Origin: a virus
Virus record (IMG/VR): IMGVR_UViG_3300048834_000195
Span: 1-27,089 of that record
Length of the DNA: 27,089 bases
Strand: one strand, 5' to 3'
Of the stretch, positions 7,940-13,226 are shown one piece after another. Positions within the stretch are counted from its first letter, which is position 1; every line of letters begins with the position of its first letter. The translations under genes and the position numbers were made by a program. The notes under the pieces are model-generated. The model saw only the letters and a program-made list of their open reading frames with translations. It searched no databases and was not told where the DNA came from.

Positions 7940-8041
7940 ATGCAACTCCCTTTATTAGTCCTAATAGGATACGTTTGTGCTCAGATAGTAATAGGTATCA
8001 AAAATATTGTTAACGATTATTTTGATGCATATGAAGACTAA
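7940..8041 (+). CDS. 33-aa hydrophobic peptide
   Basis: The short ORF encodes MQLPLLVLIGYVCAQIVIGI followed by an acidic end (VNDYFDAYED). It could be a single-span membrane peptide. It starts 4 bases after the preceding stop and overlaps the next gene by about 11 bases, the same tight packing as the rest of the operon. No homologue is recognised. Confidence 0.45.
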   Translation: MQLPLLVLIGYVCAQIVIGIKNIVNDYFDAYED

Positions 8042-8183
8042 ACGAAGACGTTACGTAGCACATTATTACGCTCTCAGGATGTCAAACAAAAAGATAAATT
8101 TCTATGCAAAGAAAAGCCATAGGAATAAGTTTAATGGAATGATGCTTAATCCCTTGTTCCTGGAAGGAGACACAGATATTTAA
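8031..8183 (+). CDS. 50-aa very basic protein
   Basis: The ORF encodes MKTKRRRYVAHYYALRMSNK, then KINFYAKKSHRNKF and a less basic end. The start could also be the ATG at 8025, two codons earlier. The high Lys/Arg content suggests nucleic-acid binding, but no family is recognised. It fits the gap between two better supported genes. Confidence 0.45.
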   Translation: MKTKRRRYVAHYYALRMSNKKINFYAKKSHRNKFNGMMLNPLFLEGDTDI

Positions 8184-8207
8184 TCACCCTTAATAACAAT
8201 TTCAATC

Positions 8208-8534
8208 ATGAATAACACAGAGATAAACATCAAGCCTAAAAGCCTTGATCAATTCCTAGAAGAACTAGAAAAAATGGTACAAGTACCGAATGTAGATAAG
8301 GATCCTGAAGGCTCAATCAATGGAATGAAAATGCTAGCTATCATTGTTAATATGAGAGTATCCATAAAGACTGAAGGTGTAAATCTAATAAACTGGATGT
8401 GGGAAAATGCCATGCAGTCTGAAGGGAAAATGTGGAAGGAATCCAAAGAAGAACAAAAAATGTGGATCACATCAGGAAGTCATGTTCCTATGACTACAGC
8501 TGATATTTATCTAATGTATCAAAATGAAGGGTAA
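8208..8534 (+). CDS. 108-aa unknown acidic protein
   Basis: The start follows the leader AACAATTTCAATC (8195-8207), similar to those before 4889 and 2377. The protein is helical and methionine-rich (MKMLAIIVNMRVSIKTEGVN, MWENAMQSEGKMWKE) and ends in a TTADIYLMYQNEG segment. No family recognised. Its stop overlaps the next start (TAATG). Confidence 0.6.
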   Translation: MNNTEINIKPKSLDQFLEELEKMVQVPNVDKDPEGSINGMKMLAIIVNMRVSIKTEGVNLINWMWENAMQSEGKMWKESKEEQKMWITSGSHVPMTTADIYLMYQNEG

Positions 8535-8956
8535 TGACTAGAGATGAATTTATAGAAGCATTAGTAAAGATAGAATGGGTAGATAATTCAAATTGTTTTG
8601 GCTTGTTCCCTTTTCAAATGTACGTGGAATTTTCAGATAGCACATGTGAGTTACACAGTATTGCTATAACTCATGCAGGTCAATGTTACATGTTGTTTAT
8701 AGAAAAGATACTGTTTATAGATGGCGTCAGCAAAGTATTTATGGCTTTAGATTTTCCAGCAACTGGAGATATTACACATGACTTTGTAGCTGTATTTACA
8801 GGTGATAAGTCAGAAGATACAGTCATTAATGTAATGGCAATACCATATACAGATAAAGGCTTAATGTTAGAACCGATAATGCTTGGTGAATCTGAGACAC
8901 TAGCGAGATTATATAAAGAGATGTACATAGTATTTAACAGAAAAGTAAAAGGGTAA
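8534..8956 (+). CDS. 140-aa unknown protein
   Basis: It is coupled to the upstream gene through TAATG. The protein seems beta-rich (FQMYVEFSDSTCELHSIAIT, HDFVAVFTGDKSEDTVINVM), with a C-terminal helix. Codon use is more A/T-rich than in the transposase genes, hinting at separate acquisition. No family recognised. Confidence 0.55.
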   Translation: MTRDEFIEALVKIEWVDNSNCFGLFPFQMYVEFSDSTCELHSIAITHAGQCYMLFIEKILFIDGVSKVFMALDFPATGDITHDFVAVFTGDKSEDTVINVMAIPYTDKGLMLEPIMLGESETLARLYKEMYIVFNRKVKG

Positions 8957-8959
8957 GCC

Positions 8960-9238
8960 ATGGCAAAAACTAAAAAAACAGATGAACAAATAGAAAAAAG
9001 ACGTAATATCATCATCTTTAATCTATACAAAAAAATCAAAGGTTGCAGTATCAAAGATGGCCACATGTATGTAGGTGATTATGAATTGCTTCCCTTTGAA
9101 ATCAATCAATCCTACATCGAAGTAAATGTAAGGCATACTAAGAAGTTTGAAAATAATCATCCAATAATAGTGCTATCAGTGAGAGATATGGGTAGTGTGG
9201 TCAGGATAGTAAGGGCTGTAAAAGCGGTAGTTTTTTAA
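8960..9238 (+). CDS. 92-aa basic unknown protein
   Basis: It starts 3 bases after the previous stop. The N-terminus is strongly basic (MAKTKKTDEQIEKRRNIIIF). A beta-rich remainder follows (SYIEVNVRHTKKFE, PIIVLSVRDMGSVVRIVRAV). No family recognised. Confidence 0.55.
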   Translation: MAKTKKTDEQIEKRRNIIIFNLYKKIKGCSIKDGHMYVGDYELLPFEINQSYIEVNVRHTKKFENNHPIIVLSVRDMGSVVRIVRAVKAVVF

Positions 9239-9258
9239 ATCACAATTAAAAAGAAGTC

Positions 9259-9426
9259 ATGAAATTAAAAAGGTTTAATATTCTTATACATCTAAGAAAT
9301 CCTGGTGTAGTATTGCCAATATTTCGTACAGAATATAATCGTATATGGACAAGAAGAGACTATACAATGATATGGTTTTTCTTTAAGATAGAAGTATGTT
9401 TTTGGTTTAATGAAAAAACAGAATAA
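9259..9426 (+). CDS. 55-aa basic, aromatic protein, last gene of the early operon
   Basis: The short ORF encodes MKLKRFNILIHLRNPGVVLP and a C-terminal half rich in aromatic residues (YTMIWFFFKIEVCFWFNEKT) that may associate with a membrane. It is the last gene before a strong terminator at 9467-9497. The start context AAGAAGTCATG resembles others in the operon. Confidence 0.45.
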   Translation: MKLKRFNILIHLRNPGVVLPIFRTEYNRIWTRRDYTMIWFFFKIEVCFWFNEKTE

Positions 9427-9466
9427 GCAGTAATTTTTTAATTGAGTTTTGTTAATATTAGGTTAG

Positions 9467-9497
9467 AGGCCCGGACAAAAGAGTTCGGGCCTTTTTT
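9467..9497 (+). terminator. Intrinsic terminator of the early operon
   Basis: A 10-bp G/C-rich stem (AGGCCCGGAC with GTTCGGGCCT, one G-U pair) has a 6-base loop and is followed by six T. It stops + strand transcription about 40 bases after the last early gene. The T tract overlaps the stop codon of the convergent gene at 9496-9939, so the two operons end on the same element. Confidence 0.9.
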
Positions 9498-9939
9498 ATT
9501 TGAAGTAATAAAAGAACATCGCTTTTGTAACGTGTGACAATGGCTTATGCTCATTGATGTAAGCGGATATAGTGGACTTATCTATGCCCGTATCAGTGAC
9601 TATATCTTTGATCTTGATGCCTTTGTCTAGCATCATCTTTTTAATCCATCCTGGAGTGACTATATCCGGTGGTGATGATACATCTACCTTGATGGATACA
9701 TGAAGCTTTCGGGATCCTATGAATGGGTCAAAAGTTTCGTGTGCGATCTCTCTGAGTCTGACATGATCAAACTTGTTATCGTGAAATGACTTATCTTGAT
9801 GTATAGATAATATCATTTCAGTATCTGAGACTGACACAATCCTAAAGGCAATAGCTGAGTATCTTTTGTGAAGATCTATTTTGGTCTGAAGCAATTCAGA
9901 CTGATCAGCTGTAAGGTTTAATAACTCTAAATTTTTCAT
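9496..9939 (-). CDS. Helix-turn-helix protein, candidate phage regulator
   Basis: This 147-residue protein has a C-terminal HTH at about residues 95-140: WIKKMMLDKGIKIKDIVTDT followed by GIDKSTISAYINEHKPLS. The N-terminal ~90 residues are of unknown fold (DKSFHDNKFDHVRLREIAHE, RKLHVSIKVDVS). The HTH-last arrangement differs from standard XRE repressors. It is transcribed opposite to the early operon and downstream of the 108-aa gene, probably from the promoter at 10366-10397. A regulator of lysogeny or a moron-type regulator are both possible. Confidence 0.7.
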   Translation of the reverse strand: MKNLELLNLTADQSELLQTKIDLHKRYSAIAFRIVSVSDTEMILSIHQDKSFHDNKFDHVRLREIAHETFDPFIGSRKLHVSIKVDVSSPPDIVTPGWIKKMMLDKGIKIKDIVTDTGIDKSTISAYINEHKPLSHVTKAMFFYYFK

Positions 9940-9954
9940 GATGAATATATTTTT

Positions 9955-9982
9955 AGGAGGGGATTTTGTCCCCTCCTTTTTT
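9955..9982. terminator. Hairpin between two minus-strand genes
   Basis: A perfect 9-bp stem (AGGAGGGGA with TCCCCTCCT) has a TTTTG loop and is followed on the + strand by six T. It would terminate + strand read-through from beyond 9497. On the minus strand it lies in the 44-base gap before the HTH gene without a U tract, so there it may instead act as a processing or attenuation hairpin. Confidence 0.6.
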
Positions 9983-9983
9983 G

Positions 9984-10310
9984 TTAGATAATTCTACCAG
10001 TTCCGATGTTGTAGATGGCTAGCTGTTTGTGTTCGTACTTCAAGTTTTCAGCTGTTTGCGAGTCGTGCTCGATGATCACTGTGTCGAAGTAAAACTTTCC
10101 GTTGTAACCTTTCCAACCTCCTACAACCTTTGTTGTGTTCTGACTGTGTTCTACAACTTTTCGGAGTCCAGGCAACCCGTGTGAATTTTGGGTTTCTTTG
10201 TGTCCGATGGCCCATCCTGATGTGACTGGTTTGAGATCAGGAATTGTGACCGTGAATCCTTTTGGATTCTCTTTGGAAATCTTCCAAAGCTTCTTTACTA
10301 AATCTGTCAT
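9984..10310 (-). CDS. Conserved-looking 108-aa protein of unknown function
   Basis: The protein has a short helical N-terminus (DLVKKLWKISKENP). A compact domain follows: GFTVTIPDLKPVTSGWAIGH, ETQNSHGLPGLRKVVEHS, VVGGWKGYNGKFYFDTVII and KQLAIYNIGTGRII. The same order of motifs (a GW/GYVVA strand, ETQNS.G..GL, GGW....G.YY.D, N.QLAIF) recurs, as I remember it, in Bacteroidota and Firmicutes phage proteins without known function. It is the first gene after the palindromic promoter and probably shares its messenger with the HTH gene downstream. Confidence 0.65.
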   Translation of the reverse strand: MTDLVKKLWKISKENPKGFTVTIPDLKPVTSGWAIGHKETQNSHGLPGLRKVVEHSQNTTKVVGGWKGYNGKFYFDTVIIEHDSQTAENLKYEHKQLAIYNIGTGRII

Positions 10311-10365
10311 TGAACTTTCCGTTTTTATACTGGACGGTGCCAGTGGTTTGTATTAAATAACAGCA

Positions 10366-10397
10366 CAAAGATAGTTTAAAAGTTTGACAATATCAAA
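10366..10397 (-). promoter_or_regulatory. Bacteroidota-type promoter for the minus-strand accessory operon
   Basis: Read on the minus strand, TTTG (10394-10397) is followed by a 20-base spacer and TATCTTTG (10366-10373). This is an exact match to the Bacteroidota consensus TTTG-N19-21-TAnnTTTG. Transcription would start near 10360, about 50 bases before the 108-aa gene. The promoter lies within the 21-bp inverted repeat, so a protein bound to the repeat would cover it. Confidence 0.7.
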
Positions 10398-10413
10398 CTT
10401 TTAAACTATCTTT
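10367..10413. repeat. Perfect 21-bp inverted repeat with a 5-base loop
   Basis: Positions 10367-10387 are the exact reverse complement of 10393-10413, with CAATA between. On the minus strand the arms contain the -33 and -7 promoter elements. The same symmetry gives a near-match on the + strand (TTTG, 20 bases, TATCTTTT), for which no + gene exists nearby. It could be an operator, a cruciform or a terminator for the gene at 10459-11217. Confidence 0.75.
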
Positions 10414-10458
10414 TTTTAATATTTTTTAAATTATTTTTGTGTAGTCTGTAGGTAGTGT

Positions 10459-11217
10459 TTATTTTCCTATATTATCATCGGACAATGACTTCACATCATA
10501 GTAAGTGTACTCATCATCATACTTTGTAAACCTATAATTTACCCTATTAAATCTTAACATCTGAAGGGCATCATTTTGTAATGTTTGGAAGTCTTCTTTA
10601 TTTTGATTGCTTGCAAAAGTACCACCTGTAAAGTTAAGTATCTTGTTTCCTTTGCCCTGAATGGTTACATCTATGTCATTTTTCCACATCTCGTGTTCAA
10701 TAGATTCCCAATACTTTTTACGCATTACAGGAAACTGTTTTTTCTGTAACTTGATCAATTCAGTTTCTAACTTCTTTGATAACTGTTTGATAGAGTCAAC
10801 TGTAGAACTTTCGGACCTATTAGTTAATGCTGCTATGTCGTTAAAAAAATTAACACCTGACTTGAGTGTACTTAGATCACTAAGATATACCGAAAAATCA
10901 AAATCTTTGCTTGATATATCATCATACACCAATTGTAATTCATTATGTAGTGTTGTGTTTGGGTCTACCACTTCTTCTTTTACTTCCGGTGTTTCTGTAG
11001 TAGCTGCCACTGTTTGTATTTCAGTGGTCTCAGTGGGTTTGTCATCTGATAAAATGGATATCATAAACAATCCTGCTATCAATGCAGTAACTCCATACTT
11101 CCATCCATTAGATATTTGCTTATTCTTCCATAGAGCATATAGACCTACTGGAAAGAATATAAAAATTAAAAAGACTACAAGTAGCTTGTAATCATACCAT
11201 TTCTTTTGATTTTCCAT
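10459..11217 (-). CDS. Two-helix membrane protein with a large outer or inner domain
   Basis: This 252-residue protein begins ENQKKWYDYKLLVV, then a first membrane helix (residues ~10-28, LVVFLIFIFFPVGLYALWK), a short NKQISNGWK turn and a second helix (VTALIAGLFMISIL). A Thr/Glu-rich linker (residues ~60-88) and a ~160-residue mostly helical domain follow. The paired-helix start resembles proteins common in Bacteroidota genomes, which have no assigned role. In a prophage an envelope protein of this kind may be a lysogenic-conversion or superinfection-exclusion gene; that is inference. Its composition is A/T-rich compared with the morphogenesis genes. Confidence 0.75.
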   Translation of the reverse strand: MENQKKWYDYKLLVVFLIFIFFPVGLYALWKNKQISNGWKYGVTALIAGLFMISILSDDKPTETTEIQTVAATTETPEVKEEVVDPNTTLHNELQLVYDDISSKDFDFSVYLSDLSTLKSGVNFFNDIAALTNRSESSTVDSIKQLSKKLETELIKLQKKQFPVMRKKYWESIEHEMWKNDIDVTIQGKGNKILNFTGGTFASNQNKEDFQTLQNDALQMLRFNRVNYRFTKYDDEYTYYDVKSLSDDNIGK

Positions 11218-11272
11218 GATTATTTATTTTCTTATCTAACATCCAAATTCTATGCCAAGTTCCTTGATTTGC

Positions 11273-11282
11273 TATATATTTG
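11273..11282 (+). promoter_or_regulatory. -7 element immediately before a 34-aa gene
   Basis: TATATTTG (11275-11282) matches TAnnTTTG and lies 4 bases before the ATG at 11287, so transcripts would have almost no leader. The wider word TATATATTTGCAGCAT resembles sequences at 18222-18237 (minus) and 18349-18364 (plus). No clear -33 element is seen. Confidence 0.5.
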
Positions 11283-11286
11283 CAGC

Positions 11287-11391
11287 ATGTATTACATAGC
11301 GTATTTTTTCACATGGCTTTTTACACATCCATTCAAGCGACCTGCTGAGATTAGGAAGCTAAAGAAACGCTATGGTAGACTTAACGAATAA
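11287..11391 (+). CDS. 34-aa small membrane protein
   Basis: The ATG at 11287 is preferred over a longer frame from 11206 because a promoter-like TATATTTG ends 4 bases before it. The peptide has a hydrophobic, aromatic N-terminal span (MYYIAYFFTWLFTHPF) and a basic tail (IRKLKKRYGR). Its stop runs into the A tract of a perfect palindromic terminator. Promoter, ORF and terminator together form a compact one-gene unit. The function is unknown; lysis control or envelope modulation are possible. Confidence 0.55.
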   Translation: MYYIAYFFTWLFTHPFKRPAEIRKLKKRYGRLNE

Positions 11392-11424
11392 AAAAAAGTC
11401 AGGTAAATTTACCTGACTTTTTTT
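11391..11424. terminator. Perfect 34-nt palindrome, bidirectional terminator
   Basis: Seven A, then AGTCAGGTAA-type arms meeting at the centre (11407/11408), then the mirror arm and seven T. Each strand shows a hairpin followed by a U run, so it can end the 34-aa gene on the + strand and the late genes on the minus strand. The loopless centre AAATTT would open to form a small loop in RNA. Confidence 0.8.
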
Positions 11425-11471
11425 ATTGTTTCTTATGACTTACGAAGGGGAAAAGGTAAATTTACCTGACT
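11401..11471. repeat. Two direct copies of AGGTAAATTTACCTGACT
   Basis: The 18-base word occurs at 11401-11418 and 11454-11471. The second copy overlaps the stop of the convergent gene at 11470 and lacks the A and T tracts. Each contains the 14-base palindrome AGGTAAATTTACCT. It may be a duplicated terminator or a regulator-binding pair. Confidence 0.7.
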
Positions 11472-11745
11472 ATCCTGTAGCTGCAAACTGCTGTACTTTT
11501 ATATCCGGGACGCCTGCCATAAATATATTGATCTGTTTAGGATCCACTTTTTCGGGGACGTCGGGGACTTCTATTTTCATGATACGCTGTACGGTTGTTT
11601 TCTCTGTGATAAAGAACTCTTCCATGAGTTTCTCTATGACGTCATCGTAGCGCAGTCGATTGACATTATACAGTACTTGAAATCGTTGTTGGATGGCTCT
11701 GTATTTTAAAGCCGTTCCCCTTCTCATGTTTTTTTTAGGTGACAT
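11470..11745 (-). CDS. Small basic protein, possible DNA-binding
   Basis: This 91-residue protein starts with a strongly basic stretch (MSPKKNMRRGTALKYRAIQQ). It continues RFQVLYNVNRLRYDDVIEKL and EEFFITEKTTVQRIMK, a plan consistent with a compact helix-turn-helix. The C-terminal ~35 residues (EVPDVPEKVDPKQ...) are Pro-rich. I recall similar short proteins in Bacteroidota prophages, without a known role. It is the last gene of the minus-strand late group and ends at the palindrome repeat. Confidence 0.65.
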   Translation of the reverse strand: MSPKKNMRRGTALKYRAIQQRFQVLYNVNRLRYDDVIEKLMEEFFITEKTTVQRIMKIEVPDVPEKVDPKQINIFMAGVPDIKVQQFAATG

Positions 11746-11770
11746 ATGTTGGAGTTTGTTGGTGACTTAA

Positions 11771-12340
11771 TTATCTTCCGTCTTCTTCTTCAGATGGTAC
11801 AGGTAGCGATTTTACTAGCTGTGCATCTATATCTAAAGTAAGAAGGATCTTTACCATTTGCGGATTTGCGGCAAAGTCATACGCTGTACATGTGAACTGC
11901 TGCACTGACTTCACTAGCTTACCCATCTTGGTATGTGGTGCCAGTGATTTACGGACAATGTCTTCATGGAAGACTACTTGTGTTTCTGCATCTACATCGA
12001 TGATGGTACGTTGATTTTGGAGTGCCTTAAAGATGCCTGTCTCTAGCGCCTGGTGTCCTATGGTCTCATTGATCATATCACGCTCGTCACCGAATACAGT
12101 CTCTGTAAATAGGATGACATTAAACGATATAGGTCCGTGCTGAATACCATTAGGCAACTGGATGAACTCTGTAGGTAGAAATTCTATATACGCTACAGGC
12201 GTACCAAGTACTTCGCCATCTTCCTGGTCTTGACCTAGATACCAATCTACTCTGATGTATTGTGTCTCATTCTGCTCCGGTGTACGGTAGTGAGGATATC
12301 GTAGTTTGTGCTTTAGGATGGTATAGATATTAGCTAGCAT
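11771..12340 (-). CDS. Probable neck or tail-completion protein
   Basis: This 189-residue protein (ANIYTILKHKL, VAYIEFLPTEFIQLPNGIQ, ISFNVILFTETVFGD) resembles small phage connector or tail-terminator proteins in length and in the order of helix then strands. It overlaps the gpG-like gene by several bases and lies with head-tail genes. The name is by context; an exact family is not recognised. Confidence 0.5.
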   Translation of the reverse strand: MLANIYTILKHKLRYPHYRTPEQNETQYIRVDWYLGQDQEDGEVLGTPVAYIEFLPTEFIQLPNGIQHGPISFNVILFTETVFGDERDMINETIGHQALETGIFKALQNQRTIIDVDAETQVVFHEDIVRKSLAPHTKMGKLVKSVQQFTCTAYDFAANPQMVKILLTLDIDAQLVKSLPVPSEEEDGR

Positions 12341-12800
12341 TAAGGATACGATTAAGGTGATTGGAAATGATGTCTACGTGTATTTGCTCCAGCTTTGCAG
12401 ATGATCCCATGAACTGACGTTGTGGCATCACCGTGTCTACCGTCCTGTTGTGGGTTTTGACAGTTCTGCCCTTACGTGTATGCGAGCGTACGGATGCAGT
12501 AAACTTCCTAGGGCCGCCTTCATTGTGTATCTGAGCATAAGGGATTTCAGTGTAGATCGTTGCACTCAGACCGTTGATCTCTGTACGGATGGACCTACGT
12601 AATGCACCGGACTCTACAAGTGGTCTTTGCTTGATATTACCTGACTTATCCCGGACTGGTTTCCATGGAGTAAGCGATGTATCTGTAAAGCCTTTATTGC
12701 TGAATGACTCATCAAAAAAGTTGCGTGACTCGACAGCTAGTTCCTTTACTATCTTGGGTAATGCTGCTTGTATAGCCTTCAAGTGTTGATCAAATATCAT
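12330..12800 (-). CDS. Virion morphogenesis protein, Mu gpG-like
   Basis: The protein has the hallmarks of the Mu G / P2 gpS-like tail completion family. It has an N-terminal helical part, TPWKPVRDKSGN, VESGALRRSIRTEI, YAQIHNEGG and a C-terminal MPQRQFMGSSAKLE (the usual MPaRpFLG.S). It joins head and tail during assembly. I place the start at the ATG at 12800 (MIFDQHLKAI), giving 156 aa, because a TATTTTTG promoter element covers the TTG codon at 12822-12824 that a longer frame would need. It has a likely promoter of its own and overlaps the next gene. Confidence 0.85.
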   Translation of the reverse strand: MIFDQHLKAIQAALPKIVKELAVESRNFFDESFSNKGFTDTSLTPWKPVRDKSGNIKQRPLVESGALRRSIRTEINGLSATIYTEIPYAQIHNEGGPRKFTASVRSHTRKGRTVKTHNRTVDTVMPQRQFMGSSAKLEQIHVDIISNHLNRILNAS

Positions 12801-12821
12801 TTGTATGCTGTGTGAATGATA

Positions 12822-12829
12822 CAAAAATA
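12822..12829 (-). promoter_or_regulatory. -7 element upstream of the gpG-like gene
   Basis: On the minus strand TATTTTTG matches TAnnTTTG and lies about 20 bases before the chosen ATG at 12800. No -33 element is found at the normal distance, so support is moderate. Confidence 0.4.
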
Positions 12830-12875
12830 TTACATATTAACAAAACGAATGATACGAGATATCCACAATTAGGTA

Positions 12876-12883
12876 TATATTTG
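12876..12883 (+). promoter_or_regulatory. -7 element upstream of the reversed zinc-ribbon gene
   Basis: TATATTTG lies 20 bases before the ATG at 12904, with a very A/T-rich leader. It is back to back with the minus-strand element at 12822-12829, so this 79-base gap looks like a divergent promoter region. Confidence 0.45.
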
Positions 12884-12903
12884 TGTTATAATATAAAATA
12901 TTT

Positions 12904-13134
12904 ATGGGAATGTTTTCAGAACGTTGGGCAGTACCTACACTTAAAGATGTACATAAATTAAAGGCTTGTCCTTTTTGTGGTAGTGATGACTTACATATTA
13001 CTAAAACACCTTCACGTGATGGTTCAGTAATATTTTTTAAAATTTCGCATCCTGCAACTTCTGAGTGTTCAGTTAGTATTATTGATACTAAGAGTGAAGA
13101 AAATTTAATTAGAATTTGGAATCAAAGAGTATAA
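12904..13134 (+). CDS. Lar-like zinc-ribbon protein, reversed within the late genes
   Basis: This 76-residue protein contains KACPFCGSDDLHI near the start and ENLIRIWNQRV at the end. These are the two conserved ends of the restriction alleviation protein Lar family, which includes many phage zinc ribbons. The second Cys-x-x-Cys pair expected in the middle is reduced to one cysteine (TSECSVSI), so zinc binding may be incomplete. It lies on the opposite strand from the genes on both sides, is A/T-rich and has its own promoter-like site, all typical of a moron gene. It also sits directly 3' of the toxin-like MuF gene, where an immunity gene would be expected. Confidence 0.7.
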   Translation: MGMFSERWAVPTLKDVHKLKACPFCGSDDLHITKTPSRDGSVIFFKISHPATSECSVSIIDTKSEENLIRIWNQRV

Positions 13135-13188
13135 GTTGCCAAACTAAGTTTATATAAGAAATGATCGGGAGTCAATCTCGAACGTGCC

Positions 13189-13226
13189 CACAGAGCCAGG
13201 TGATGATGTTTTCACTTGGCTTTGTG
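13189..13226. repeat. 15-bp hairpin overlapping the 3' end of the MuF-like gene
   Basis: Positions 13189-13203 pair with 13212-13226, with two G-U pairs in the + strand RNA and an 8-base loop. The right arm includes the last codons and stop of the minus-strand gene. There is no strong T tract. It may be a terminator for the zinc-ribbon gene on the + strand. Confidence 0.45.

Noticed and set aside
8686-9066. Minus-strand open frame of 126 codons
   Set aside because: It crosses two well-packed plus-strand genes with start/stop coupling and its sequence is the usual hydrophobic shadow of A/T-rich coding DNA.
10661-11191. Plus-strand open frame of 176 codons
   Set aside because: It lies opposite the membrane protein at 10459-11217, whose signal-like helices and domain plan are coherent. 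The antisense product is Ser/Val/Cys-rich and has no sensible start context.
11206-11286. Upstream extension of the 34-aa gene to a 61-aa protein
   Set aside because: The -7 element TATATTTG lies inside this extension, 4 bases before the ATG at 11287, so the longer start would precede the promoter.
11426-11650. Plus-strand open frame of 74 codons after the palindrome
   Set aside because: Most of it is antisense to the gene at 11470-11745, and its product is low in informative motifs; the minus-strand protein has a coherent basic N-terminus.
13155-13200. A T-arm-like stretch (GGGAGTCAATCTCGAACG) suggesting a tRNA fragment or attachment site
   Set aside because: No acceptor or anticodon stem can be drawn around it, and Mu-like phages integrate by transposition rather than at tRNA sites.
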